From: Streptomyces spiramyceticus | GTDB taxonomy: Bacteria > Actinomycetota > Actinomycetes > Streptomycetales > Streptomycetaceae | DNA: 64,000 bases | NCBI RefSeq assembly: GCF_028807635.1 | Contig: NZ_JARBAX010000001.1 | Location: 2,245,001-2,309,000, forward strand | Direction: 5' to 3' | In this document: piece by piece, positions 37,953 through 47,502 of the stretch | Layout of the letters: every line of letters begins with the position of its first letter | Position numbering within the stretch: position 1 is the first letter of the stretch | Position numbers and translations under genes: made by a program | Notes under the pieces: generated by a model | Seen by the model: only the letters and a program-made list of their open reading frames with translations | Databases searched by the model: none | Told to the model about the DNA's origin: nothing

Positions 37953-38429
37953 ATGAACACCGTCGTGGAACGCGAACTGGAGCTCAACCTGGTGCTGTCG
38001 CCCGAGCGCAGCATCCCCGTCCCGGCCCGGCTGACGTACCGCACGGACGACCCGTACGCCGTGCACGTCGCCTTCCACATCGGCTCCGACTCCCCCGTCA
38101 ACTGGACCTTCGCGCGCGAGCTGCTCGTGGAGGGCGTGTTCAGGCCGTGCGGCCACGGCGACGTCCGCATCTGGCCGACCAAGATCGACTCTCGAAGCGT
38201 GATCTGCATGGCGCTGACGTCCCCCGACGGCGACGCCCTCCTGGAGGCACCGTCCGTGGCCGTCTCCGCCTGGCTGGAGCGGACGCTGCTGATGGTCCCG
38301 CCGGGGACGGAGACCGAGCAGCTCGGCATCGAAGAGGCGCTCGCCGAGCTGCTCGCGCCGTTGCCGGCCGACGATCTGTGGCTGCGGGACCCCTGGCCGT
38401 CGGACGAGTCGCAGGACGGGGAGGCGTGA
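37953..38429 (+). CDS. ssgG: SsgA-family sporulation/cell-division regulator (SsgG-like)
   Basis: 158 residues, start after GGAGGAGAGG. SALP-family sequence: LNLVLSPERSIPVPARLTYR, DPYAVHVAFHIGSD, VNWTFARELLVEGVFRPCGH, GDVRIWP. SsgA-like proteins position septa and peptidoglycan turnover in sporulating hyphae; SsgG of S. coelicolor affects septum placement. The subtype is assigned mainly from gene order (downstream of the RDD genes, near hpd). A transposon-end remnant begins 4 bp after its stop. Confidence 0.85.
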   Translation: MNTVVERELELNLVLSPERSIPVPARLTYRTDDPYAVHVAFHIGSDSPVNWTFARELLVEGVFRPCGHGDVRIWPTKIDSRSVICMALTSPDGDALLEAPSVAVSAWLERTLLMVPPGTETEQLGIEEALAELLAPLPADDLWLRDPWPSDESQDGEA

Positions 38430-38432
38430 GCC

Positions 38433-38461
38433 CTAGGGGGTGTCCGGTCGGTCTCCCCTAG
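38433..38461. mobile_element. Solo MITE end
   Basis: CTAGGGGGTGTCCGGTCGG and the next five bases are identical to the 24-bp end of element C, then CCTAG. It looks like what is left after loss of the interior and other end. It supplies the TAG stop of the VOC gene on the minus strand. Confidence 0.7.
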
Positions 38462-38841
38462 TCGATCACGTACGTGTGCGTGATGAATTCGATGGAGTGG
38501 CCGTCGGGGTCGTCGACGTAGAAGCCGCGGCCCTGATGGTGGTGGTTGATCTCCTGCGGCTCCTGGTGGTACGGGTCGGCCCAGTACGGGAGCTCGCGCT
38601 CCCTGACGCGGGCGAAGATCTCGTCGAACTCTTCGTCGGGTACCAGGAATGCCAGGTGTTGCGAAACGATGCGCTCACTGTCGTCGTCGAGGTAGTCGAG
38701 GGTGACGCCGTTCTCCAGCGGGACACTGGCGAACGGGCCGAACGGCTTCGCCTCCGGGGCCCCGATCAGCTCCGTGAGGAACTGCGCGGCGGCGAAGCGG
38801 TCGCGGCTGCGGACGATGGTGTGGTCGAGACGGGCGGGCAC
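38458..38841 (-). CDS. VOC-family (glyoxalase-like) protein
   Basis: 127 residues from GTG 38841 (GGAGG 4-5 nt upstream). One glyoxalase/bleomycin-resistance fold: LDHTIVRSRDRFAAAQFLTE, VSQHLAFLVPDEEFDEIFAR and GRGFYVDDPDGHSIEFITHT, with H and E at the metal positions. Its stop codon lies inside the CTAG of the solo MITE end. Substrate unknown. Confidence 0.87.
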   Translation of the reverse strand: MPARLDHTIVRSRDRFAAAQFLTELIGAPEAKPFGPFASVPLENGVTLDYLDDDSERIVSQHLAFLVPDEEFDEIFARVRERELPYWADPYHQEPQEINHHHQGRGFYVDDPDGHSIEFITHTYVID

Positions 38842-38949
38842 GGTTCCTCCTCGTTGAGGCGGCTGCTGCTTGGCCTGCCCTTTCACGCTATGCGCACTGC
38901 CGTGTCCGCGAAATCGGGCTTTCGTCGTACGACACAAGCCGCAGCGGTC

Positions 38950-39154
38950 CTAGGGGGTGTCCGGTCGGTCTCCGCGGCGTCGCGGGGCTTGGCACGCACA
39001 TCTGCGGCGTTGTCGTCGGTCGGCGACTCCCCCAAGTTCTCGACTGCGCTCGAACAGGGGGGACCCCCATCGCGTCGACTCCCTCCTCCGCCTTGCAGCT
39101 GCACGCACCAAGCCCCGCTCCTTCTCCCACGGAGACCGACCGGACACCCCCTAG
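38950..39154. mobile_element. MITE-like element C (205 bp)
   Basis: Perfect 24-bp terminal inverted repeats starting CTAGGGGGTGTCCGGTCGG (38950-38973 and 39131-39154). Its interior shares the core of elements A and B but in the opposite orientation, and contains one small nested repeat (39026-39069). CTAG is present at both ends, fitting a YTAR-type 4-bp target as used by IS5-group elements. The right CTAG provides the stop codon of the FAD oxidase gene. Confidence 0.78.
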
Positions 39155-40518
39155 AACATTTTGCCGGGATTGAGGATGCCGAGCGGGTCGAAAGTCGCCT
39201 TGACGCTGCGCTGCAACTCCAGTCCCACCGGTCCGAGTTCGCGGGCCAGCCAGTCCTTCTTGAGTACGCCGACTCCGTGCTCGCCGGTGATCGTGCCGCC
39301 GAGTTCCAGGCCGAGCGCCATGATCTCGTCGAAGGATTCGCGGGCACGCCGCGACTCGTCCTCGTCGGCGTGGTCGAAGCAGACGACGGGGTGCGTATTG
39401 CCGTCGCCCGCGTGCGCGCAGACGCCGATCGTGAGGTCGTACTTCTCGGCGATGACGGCGGTGCCCTCGATCATCGCGCCGAGCTTCGAGCGCGGTACGC
39501 ACACGTCGTCGATCATCGTCGCGGTCTTGACGGCTTCGAGCGCGGTGAGCGACATCCGCCGTGCCTGGAGGAGCAGTTCCGACTCGGCGGCGTCTTCGGC
39601 GGGCACAACCTCGGTGGCGCCGGCCGCGGTGCACAGTGCGCCGACGGCGGCGAGGTCGGCGGCCGGCTCTGGGGTGTCGAAGGCAGCGAGCAGGAGTGCC
39701 TCGGTGGACTCGGGGAGGCCCATGTTGGCCATCTTGTTGACGGCGCGCAGGGTCGTACGGTCCATGAGTTCGAGGAGGGACGGGGCGTGGCCGCGCGCCA
39801 TGATCTCGCAGACGGCCTCGCAGGCGGCGGCCGCGGACGGGAACTCGGCGGCGAGTGCGAGCTGCTCGGTCGGGGCGGGCCTGAGCGCGAGCACGGCCTT
39901 GACGACGATGCCGAGGCTGCCTTCGGATCCGACGAAGAGCCGGGTGAGGTCGTAGCCGGCGACGCCCTTGGCCGTGCGCCGTCCCGTGGTCAGGAGGCGG
40001 CCGTCCGCGAGTACGACGTCGAGCCCGAGGACGTACTCGGCCGTCACGCCGTACTTGACGCAGCACAGGCCGCCGGATGCCGTGCCGATGTTGCCGCCGA
40101 TGGTGCACATTTCCCAACTGGAGGGATCCGGCGGGTAGTAGAGCCCCTGCTCGGCGACGGCGCGCGACAGGACCGCGTTGATGACGCCCGGCTCGACGAC
40201 CGCGATCCGGTCGACGGCGCTGATCTCCAGGATGCGGTCCATCCTGGAGAGGGACAGGGCGATGCATCCGTCGGTCGCGTTCGCGCCGCCGGAGAGGCCC
40301 GTACGGGCGCCCTGCGGGACGACGGGGACGCGCAGCGCGGTCGCGGTGCGCATGATGTGCTGGACCTGCTCGACGGTGCGTGGCAGGGCGACGACGGCCG
40401 GTGCGCCGGCTTCGCAGAAGCTCGCCATGTCGTTGGCGTACGAGGCCGTGATGTCCGGGTCGGTGATCAGGGCGTCGTCGGGGAGGCCCGCACGCAGCTG
40501 TACGAGAAGATCGTCCAT
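39151..40518 (-). CDS. FAD-linked oxidase, glycolate oxidase GlcD-like
   Basis: 455 residues from ATG 40518. FAD-binding type 4 domain with VPVVPQGARTGLSGGANATD and PSSWEMCTIGGNIGTASGGL, then a C-terminal FAD-oxidase domain (VCAHAGDGNTHPVV and GTITGEHGVGVLKKDWL). Such flavoenzymes oxidise 2-hydroxy acids (glycolate or D-lactate). Its last codons and stop lie in the end of element C, but the conserved C-terminus (DPLGILNPGKMF) is complete. Confidence 0.92.
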   Translation of the reverse strand: MDDLLVQLRAGLPDDALITDPDITASYANDMASFCEAGAPAVVALPRTVEQVQHIMRTATALRVPVVPQGARTGLSGGANATDGCIALSLSRMDRILEISAVDRIAVVEPGVINAVLSRAVAEQGLYYPPDPSSWEMCTIGGNIGTASGGLCCVKYGVTAEYVLGLDVVLADGRLLTTGRRTAKGVAGYDLTRLFVGSEGSLGIVVKAVLALRPAPTEQLALAAEFPSAAAACEAVCEIMARGHAPSLLELMDRTTLRAVNKMANMGLPESTEALLLAAFDTPEPAADLAAVGALCTAAGATEVVPAEDAAESELLLQARRMSLTALEAVKTATMIDDVCVPRSKLGAMIEGTAVIAEKYDLTIGVCAHAGDGNTHPVVCFDHADEDESRRARESFDEIMALGLELGGTITGEHGVGVLKKDWLARELGPVGLELQRSVKATFDPLGILNPGKMF

Positions 40519-40615
40519 GGTCCCAGCCTGGCACTCGGGGGCCATCGGTGTGAACCCGTCAGCGATCCGGTTCGCACGGCTGGGTGTGCTCTTCGTACTG
40601 CCGCAGAGTGATCGC

Positions 40616-42130
40616 ATGATCGCCATGGAGACGGCACAGCAGACGGCACAGCGAGTGAAGCGCCGCCGGTCCACGGTCGCAGTGCTCGCGGGCGCGGCGG
40701 TGCTGGTCGCGGGGGCCGCGGGGCTGCTGACACTCGTACTGTCGGCGGGGAACCAGGGCCCGCCGCCCCCGCCCGGGCCCGCCGGCCGGGCGATGGCCGC
40801 CGTCGGGGCGGTGGGGGCGGGCAGTCCGGCCTCTGCCTCCGACCTGGGCGCGCTGATCGGCGACCGCCGGACGTGGCTGCGCAGGCACCCCCACGACGAC
40901 AGTTCCTGGGCCGTGCTCGGCTCCGCATATCTGGAGCGGGGCCGGTGGACGGGCGACCCGGGGGACTATCCGCTCGCGGAGCGGGCCCTGCGGCGTTCGC
41001 TCTCCGTACGGCCGGAGGAGAGCGGCAACCTGGACGCAATGGTCGGGCTCGCGGCGCTGGCGCATGCGCGGGGCGACTACCGGGTGGCGAAGCACTACGG
41101 CGAGATGGTACGGGCGCGCTCGCCGCAGCGCTGGACGACGTACGCCGTGCTGAGCGACGCGTACAGCCGCCTGGGCGACCAGAAGGCGGCCACCACGGCG
41201 GTGGAGAAGCTGGGGGCGCTGGGGGCGGCGCCGGGCTACACGGTGGGGCGGCTGTCGGCGGAGGTGTACTGGAACCGCGGCTGGCGGGAGGACGCGGCGG
41301 CGGCGCTCTCCGACGCGACGGCGCTGGCCGCCACGCCGGCGGAGAAGGCGGCCGGGCTGAACCGCATGGGCGACCTGGCGTGGGAGCGCGGCGAGGCGCA
41401 GGAGGCGCTGGGTCACTACGAGACGGCGCTCGGAGTCGCCCCCGGCCACGGGCGGGCACTGGCGGGCCGCGCGCGGGTCCTGGCGTCACTGGGCCTGACG
41501 GACGAGGCGGAGCGCGTGTACCGGGCGGCGCTCGCTGCTCTGCCGGTACCTGAACTGGGGCTGGAGTACGGGGAGTTGCTGGAGTCGCGGGGGAAGGCGG
41601 ACGAGGCGGCGGAGCAGTACGCGCTGGTGCGGGCGAGGGTGACGTTGGGGGCGGTGCGTGGGCGCACCGGCTCGGACTCGGGCTCCGGTCCCGGGTCCGG
41701 TGCCGGCTCCGGTGAGCTGCTGCTCGGGCTCCTGGACGCGGACCACGGTGACCCGGGGGCGGCGGTCGCGCGGCTGCGGGCGGAGTGGAAGCGGCATCCG
41801 AATGCGTACGTCGCGGATGCGCTCGGGTGGGCGCTGTACCGGGACGGTGATTCGGACGGCGAGGAGGCGCTGAAGTACGCCCGCAAGGCGACGGATCAGG
41901 GGCTGCGCAGTGCGGTGTTCCTGTACCACCTGGGGGAGATCGAGATGCACCTGGGCAAGGACGGCGCGGCCCGGCGCCACTTGGCGGAGGCACTGCGCGT
42001 GAACCCGTCGTTCTCGCCGCTGCTGGCGCCGAGGGCGCGGGAGGCGCTGGGGGCGCTGGGTGAGCCGGCGGAGGGTGGGCCGCGGGATGTGTACGGCCGC
42101 GCCCCTACGGTGCGGGCGGCGCAGCGTTAG
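40616..42130 (+). CDS. Membrane-anchored tetratricopeptide repeat protein
   Basis: 504 residues from ATG 40616 (ATG 40625 also possible). A short basic N-terminus and one TM (STVAVLAGAAVLVAGAAGLL) are followed by a Pro-rich spacer and TPR units from ~residue 85 to 480 (WAVLGSAYLERGRW, NRMGDLAWERGEAQEALGHY, AEALRVNPSFSP). A Gly/Ser-rich insert (SDSGSGPGSGAGSG) interrupts them at ~345. TPRs imply a protein-interaction scaffold outside the membrane; partners unknown. Confidence 0.85.
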   Translation: MIAMETAQQTAQRVKRRRSTVAVLAGAAVLVAGAAGLLTLVLSAGNQGPPPPPGPAGRAMAAVGAVGAGSPASASDLGALIGDRRTWLRRHPHDDSSWAVLGSAYLERGRWTGDPGDYPLAERALRRSLSVRPEESGNLDAMVGLAALAHARGDYRVAKHYGEMVRARSPQRWTTYAVLSDAYSRLGDQKAATTAVEKLGALGAAPGYTVGRLSAEVYWNRGWREDAAAALSDATALAATPAEKAAGLNRMGDLAWERGEAQEALGHYETALGVAPGHGRALAGRARVLASLGLTDEAERVYRAALAALPVPELGLEYGELLESRGKADEAAEQYALVRARVTLGAVRGRTGSDSGSGPGSGAGSGELLLGLLDADHGDPGAAVARLRAEWKRHPNAYVADALGWALYRDGDSDGEEALKYARKATDQGLRSAVFLYHLGEIEMHLGKDGAARRHLAEALRVNPSFSPLLAPRAREALGALGEPAEGGPRDVYGRAPTVRAAQR

Positions 42131-42160
42131 GGCGCCTGCGGGGCATACGTGCCCATCCCG

Positions 42161-43096
42161 CTACCTCCGCTCCTTGTAGTAGATCGAGTACCGCCGCTCC
42201 CCCACTCCCCCCGACGCAAACCCCATGCACAACCGCGCCCTCGTCGTACGCCGTACCGCCAGGCCCTCCGGCTCCCGGTAGTCGAGCGAGTAGCCCGCCT
42301 CCGTGCGGGACCGCTGGATGAGCTTGCCCGTGCGTATGTCGATGCACGAGACGTACGTATTGCCGTGTCCCGAGGGGGGATTACCGGTGCCGTACGGATC
42401 GCCCGCCAGCTGGTAGAGGTAGTTGCCGTGCAGGGCGAAGCCCTGGAAGTCGGCGTCCGGGTCGGGGTGCGCGGCGGCCTGGGGGAAGTCGTGGAGCGGC
42501 TTCGTGAAGTCGCCCGCGACCGCGCGGCCGAGCGAGAAGACCCGGTAGCGGACCTTGCCCGCGATGCGGTGGCGGACCGCGATGCGCTTGGTGCCCATGT
42601 CCACGGACGGCTGGTTCGCGGTGGAGCCGGCGACCGGGTAGCGAGTGGATTCCGCCGAGCTGCGGCGTACCTGCCGGTCCACGAAGCGGAACCGCGTGAT
42701 GCCGCGCCCGAACGCCCCGGACTCCGCGACCCGCCCGTCCGACTCGGTCCAGATCCAGGTCGCACCCGCCGCGTCGCGCTCGACACCCATACCCACGCCG
42801 TGGCCGTGTCCGAGCAGATACATGTGTCCCAACCGCCGGCCACTGAAGTCCAGTTGGTTCAGGCACATGTCGCCACGCTGCCGACGCTCCGTACCGGAGT
42901 ACGCACGCGGCTCGCCCGCGAGCCTGATGCCGCCCTGCATCACCTGGAGGACGTACAGCCGCTGACGCGCGTCGTCGAAGGCGAAGGACTGGAGGACGGT
43001 GGTGTTCTTGAGCGTCTTCTTCCAGTGCCAGCGCTCGGACGGCACTGCTAAGTCGATACGTCCGTCGTCGCCACTACTCACATCCGCCATGGTCAT
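42161..43096 (-). CDS. Beta-propeller protein resembling 'teichoic acid biosynthesis protein C'
   Basis: About 311 residues from ATG 43096, with TATGGT 5 nt upstream suggesting a leaderless start; ATG 43090 is an alternative. Motifs: TVLQSFAFDDARQRLYVLQV, LGHMYLLGHGHGVGMGVERD, FQGFALHGNYLYQLAGDPYG, GYSLDYREPEGLAVR and YSIYYKE. These are typical of an actinobacterial family annotated as teichoic acid biosynthesis protein C or phage baseplate-like. Here there is no signal peptide, unlike many members. The annotation name should not be read as a function. Confidence 0.72.
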   Translation of the reverse strand: MTMADVSSGDDGRIDLAVPSERWHWKKTLKNTTVLQSFAFDDARQRLYVLQVMQGGIRLAGEPRAYSGTERRQRGDMCLNQLDFSGRRLGHMYLLGHGHGVGMGVERDAAGATWIWTESDGRVAESGAFGRGITRFRFVDRQVRRSSAESTRYPVAGSTANQPSVDMGTKRIAVRHRIAGKVRYRVFSLGRAVAGDFTKPLHDFPQAAAHPDPDADFQGFALHGNYLYQLAGDPYGTGNPPSGHGNTYVSCIDIRTGKLIQRSRTEAGYSLDYREPEGLAVRRTTRARLCMGFASGGVGERRYSIYYKERR

Positions 43097-43108
43097 GACT
43101 AACCATAA

Positions 43109-43152
43109 CGGCCAACTGCCCAACGGGTCAGGGCCCGTCGGACAGTTGGCCG
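43109..43152 (-). terminator. Terminator after hpd
   Basis: Outer stem CGGCCAACTG / CAGTTGGCCG (10 bp) with an inner ACGGG/CCCGT stem, 31 bp after the hpd stop. Confidence 0.8.
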
Positions 43153-43183
43153 TGCTGTGTCGCCGTGCGTGCGCGGCAGAAGG

Positions 43184-44386
<1,203 letters not shown>

Positions 44387-44471
44387 TCAATCTGCACAGT
44401 GAATGGACAGTATGGAAGGGCTATCTGTACAGGATGACCACTCGAAGAGCAGGGACCGAGAGGCGGCGACC

Positions 44472-44951
44472 ATGCCCACGGACGGGATCGACGAACTGGA
44501 CGGCAGGCTCATCGTGCTGCTCGCGCGCGAGCCGAGGATCGGGATGCTGGAGGCGTCCCGGCGGCTCGGGGTGGCGCGCGGGACCGTACAGGCGCGGATG
44601 GACCGGCTTCAGTCCAATGGAGTCATCCGCGGGTTCGGCCCGGACGTCGATCCGGCGGCGCTCGGCTATCCGGTGACGGCCTTCGCAACGCTGGAGATCA
44701 AACAGGGCCAGGGCGCCGATGTACGGGCCCATTTGGCCACCGTCCCCGAGGTGCTGGAGCTGCACACCACCACCGGGCACGGCGACATGCTGTGCCGCCT
44801 GGTGGCCCGCTCCAATGCCGATCTTCAACGTGTGATCGACCGGGTTGTCGGTTTTGATGGCATCGTGCGGGCGTCCACGGCGATTGTCATGGAAAATCCC
44901 GTTCCGCTGCGGATCATTCCGCTCGTGGAACAGGCGTCCGGCTCGTCCTGA
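44472..44951 (+). CDS. Lrp/AsnC-family transcriptional regulator
   Basis: 159 residues from ATG 44472 (GAGAGG ~8 nt upstream); an in-frame ATG at 44403 would add 23 unrelated residues. Helix-turn-helix IDELDGRLIVLLAREPRIGM then LEASRRLGVARGTVQARMDRL, and a C-terminal RAM domain (VTAFATLEIKQGQG, VLELHTTTGHGDMLCRLVA). Divergent from hpd, which it probably regulates in response to an aromatic amino acid or its keto acid. Confidence 0.92.
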   Translation: MPTDGIDELDGRLIVLLAREPRIGMLEASRRLGVARGTVQARMDRLQSNGVIRGFGPDVDPAALGYPVTAFATLEIKQGQGADVRAHLATVPEVLELHTTTGHGDMLCRLVARSNADLQRVIDRVVGFDGIVRASTAIVMENPVPLRIIPLVEQASGSS

Positions 44952-44968
44952 CGTCCGAGGAGTGGCCC

Positions 44969-45616
44969 GTGGATTTCTGGGAGTACCTCGGCAGTCGCCA
45001 CCAGCAGCTGCTGACGGACGCCTACCAGCACGCGAGCGCGGTCTTCCAGTGCATGGTCGTGGCCACCCTGCTGGGTGTCCTGATCGGCGCCCTGACGTAC
45101 CGGAGCGAGTGGGCCGCCAACCTTGCCACGACGACCGCCTCCACCGTCCTGGTGATCCCCTCGCTCGCGGTGATCGGCCTGCTGATCCCGGTCGTGGGTC
45201 CGGGCGTGGCTCCCACGGTCGTCGCGCTCACCCTGTTCGGGCTGCTGCCCGTCGTCTGCGGCGCGATCGTCGGGCTGCGGGGCGTCGATCCCGCCCTCGT
45301 CGACGCCGCCAAGGGCATCGGCATGTCGCGCCTCGCCCGGGTGGCGCGGATCGAACTGCCGCTCGCCTGGCCGCCGATCCTCGCCGGGATCCGTGTGTCC
45401 ACGCGGCTGCTGACGGGCATCGCCGCGATCGCCGCGTACGCCTCCGGGCCCGGCCTCGGCCATGAGATCTTCCGCGGCCTCGCCTCCCCGGGCAGCAAGA
45501 ACGCGACCCACCAGGTGCTCGCGGGCACGCTCGGCACCATCGCCCTGGCTCTGATTTTCGACGCCGTGTACGTGCTGGTCGGGCGCCTGACCATCCCGAG
45601 GAGGGTCCGTGTCTGA
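44969..45616 (+). CDS. Osmoprotectant-type ABC transporter permease 1
   Basis: 215 residues from GTG 44969 (GAGGAG 7 nt upstream). OpuCB/ProW-like permease with five or six TM segments and the cytoplasmic loop VDPALVDAAKGIGMSRLARV. Overlaps permease 2 by 8 bp. The operon (permease, permease, binding protein) is the QAT family for glycine betaine/choline-like solutes. Confidence 0.9.
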   Translation: MDFWEYLGSRHQQLLTDAYQHASAVFQCMVVATLLGVLIGALTYRSEWAANLATTTASTVLVIPSLAVIGLLIPVVGPGVAPTVVALTLFGLLPVVCGAIVGLRGVDPALVDAAKGIGMSRLARVARIELPLAWPPILAGIRVSTRLLTGIAAIAAYASGPGLGHEIFRGLASPGSKNATHQVLAGTLGTIALALIFDAVYVLVGRLTIPRRVRV

Positions 45617-46376
45617 GACCAGGGACGAGTCGGTCGCCGCCGCTTTTCCGGCTGCCCCGGCCGCACGACTGCTGCCGTACCGCGTGACCTGGCAGATGCT
45701 GGTCGTCGTGCCGGGGGTTCTGGTGGCGCTCCTGCTGGCGACCTGGCTCTCGTACACCCACGCCGACCTGGACTCCGTGTCGCGCAGCGCGCTGGGCGGC
45801 GGCAATGTGTGGCTCCGCTTCAGCCGGCATGTCCAGCTGACCGTGATCTCCACCGTCTTCGCGCTCGCCGTCGCCGTCCCGCTCGGCATCCTGCTGACCC
45901 GCCCCGGCGCACGCCGCGCCGCGCCGCTGCTGACGGCCTGCGCGAACGTCTGGCGGGCGACACCGGCGATCGGCCTGCTGGCACTGCTGGTGATCTGGCT
46001 GGGCGTCGGCGAGTGGGCGGCGCTGATCGGCATCACCCTGTACGCGGTCCTGCCGGTCCTCTCCGGCACCGTCGCCCGTCTGAAGGCGGACGAGCCGACG
46101 CCCCTGGGGGCCGTGGCCGTCGTCCAGCTCGTCCTCGCGGGCGCACGGACCGCGCTGGTCCTGAACGTCGGCACGGCCACGCTCGCCGCCTTTGTCGGGG
46201 GCGGCGGCCTCGGTGACCTGATCGCCACCGGGATCACCGAACAGCGGATGCCGGTACTGCTCCTGGGCTGCGTCCTGACGGTGGCGCTGGCGCTGTTCGT
46301 GGACTGGCTGGCATCGATCGCGGAACTGCTGCTGCGGCCGCGTGAGCCGGAGGCGGAGGCGGAGGCGGGCCGATGA
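45609..46376 (+). CDS. Osmoprotectant-type ABC transporter permease 2
   Basis: 255 residues from GTG 45609. OpuCD-like: TMs from VTWQMLVVVPGVLVALLLAT; the ABC-interaction loop is shortened and reads GTVARLKADEPTPLGAVAVV; GTATLAAFVGGGGLGDLIAT is the family's conserved segment. An ATGA overlap joins it to the binding-protein gene. Confidence 0.88.
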   Translation: MSETRDESVAAAFPAAPAARLLPYRVTWQMLVVVPGVLVALLLATWLSYTHADLDSVSRSALGGGNVWLRFSRHVQLTVISTVFALAVAVPLGILLTRPGARRAAPLLTACANVWRATPAIGLLALLVIWLGVGEWAALIGITLYAVLPVLSGTVARLKADEPTPLGAVAVVQLVLAGARTALVLNVGTATLAAFVGGGGLGDLIATGITEQRMPVLLLGCVLTVALALFVDWLASIAELLLRPREPEAEAEAGR

Positions 46377-47383
46377 AACGGCGGATGCGGCGGCGGGCGG
46401 GGCGTACACGCGACGACGCTGCACGCCTGCTGGCTGCCGCCCTGGCCGTGGGCGCGGCGGTCGCCGGGTGCGGGCTGGCCGGCGGGAGCCCGCTGGTGGA
46501 CGACGTGAAGCCGGGATCGGTCGGCAGGGGCCTGCCGCTGGAGGGCGCCGAACTGACAGTGACGTCGAAGGAGTTCACCGAGCAGCTGATCCTCGGGCAG
46601 ATCCTCGCCCTTGCCTTGGAGGCGGCGGGCGCGGACGTACGCGACAGGACGGGGATCCAGGGGGCGGTCGGCGCCCGCGAGGCCGTGGCGAGGGGCGACG
46701 CGGATGTGATGTACGAGTACACGGGCACGGCGTGGACCACCTACCTCGGCAGCGAACGCCCGTTCGCCGATCCGCGGCAGCAGTGGCAGGCGCTTCGCGA
46801 GGCGGACCTGAAGAACGGCATCACCTGGCTGCCGCCGGCCGCCCTGAACAACACGTACGCCCTGGCGACGAGCCCGGCGAACGCGAAGAAGTACCGGACG
46901 AAGACGCTGTCGGAGGTGGCGGCGCTGTCGAAGAAGGACCCGTCGGCGGTGACGCTGTGCGTGGAGAACGATTTCGCCGCGCGGGACGACGGGCTGAACG
47001 GCATGAGGAAGGCGTACGCGATGGGCGTACCGGCGGGCGCCGTCGCGACGATGGACGGCGGGACGGTCTACACCCGCTTGTCGGAGGGCGGCTCCTGCAC
47101 CTACGGCGAGGTGTTCACGACCGACGGCCGCATCAAGGCGATGGGCCTCACGGTGATGACCGACGACAGGCACTTCTTCCCCAACTACAACGCGGCCCCC
47201 GAGATCAACAGCAAGTCCCTGAAGAAGTACCCGGCGATGGCGGACGTCCTCGGCCCGATCACGAAGAAGCTGGACAACGCGGTGGCGCGGGAGCTGAACG
47301 CGAGGGTGGACGTGGACGGGGAGGATCCGCACTCGGTGGCGAAGGAGTGGCTGGTGCGAGAGGGCTTCGTCAGGGCGGGCTAG
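46373..47383 (+). CDS. Osmoprotectant-binding lipoprotein (OpuAC type)
   Basis: 336 residues. The signal peptide ends in the lipobox VAGC (Cys ~33), so it is anchored outside the membrane. Substrate-binding domain: LTVTSKEFTEQLILGQILAL, ADVMYEYTGTAWTTYLG, VTLCVENDFAARDDG and KKLDNAVARELNARVDVDG. Captures quaternary ammonium compounds for the two permeases. No ATPase gene is found next to the operon. Confidence 0.9.
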   Translation: MKRRMRRRAGRTRDDAARLLAAALAVGAAVAGCGLAGGSPLVDDVKPGSVGRGLPLEGAELTVTSKEFTEQLILGQILALALEAAGADVRDRTGIQGAVGAREAVARGDADVMYEYTGTAWTTYLGSERPFADPRQQWQALREADLKNGITWLPPAALNNTYALATSPANAKKYRTKTLSEVAALSKKDPSAVTLCVENDFAARDDGLNGMRKAYAMGVPAGAVATMDGGTVYTRLSEGGSCTYGEVFTTDGRIKAMGLTVMTDDRHFFPNYNAAPEINSKSLKKYPAMADVLGPITKKLDNAVARELNARVDVDGEDPHSVAKEWLVREGFVRAG

Positions 47384-47426
47384 GCGGCGGCGTCCGCAAG
47401 AAGTCCGCGGCAAGGGAGCCTGCCGC

Positions 47427-47496
47427 TGCAAAGAGTCCCTTGCAAAGGATCCGATGCAAAGAAATTGTTGCAACGAAACCTTTGCAAGTCTAGGGT
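47427..47496 (+). promoter_or_regulatory. Five 14-bp iterons and promoter before the ArsR-like operon
   Basis: TGCAA begins at 47427, 47441, 47455, 47469 and 47483, exactly 14 bp apart; the first three units start TGCAAAG. The last unit runs into TAGGGT (47491-47496), a -10-like box 6 nt before the ATG at 47503. The array is presumably the binding site of the encoded regulator or a partner. Confidence 0.7.
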
Positions 47497-47502
47497 GAGG
47501 GC

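Noticed and set aside
42161..43096. Naming the propeller protein as a teichoic acid or phage baseplate gene
   Set aside because: Those labels come from loose family annotations. There are no phage or teichoic acid genes nearby, so only the fold-level call is kept.
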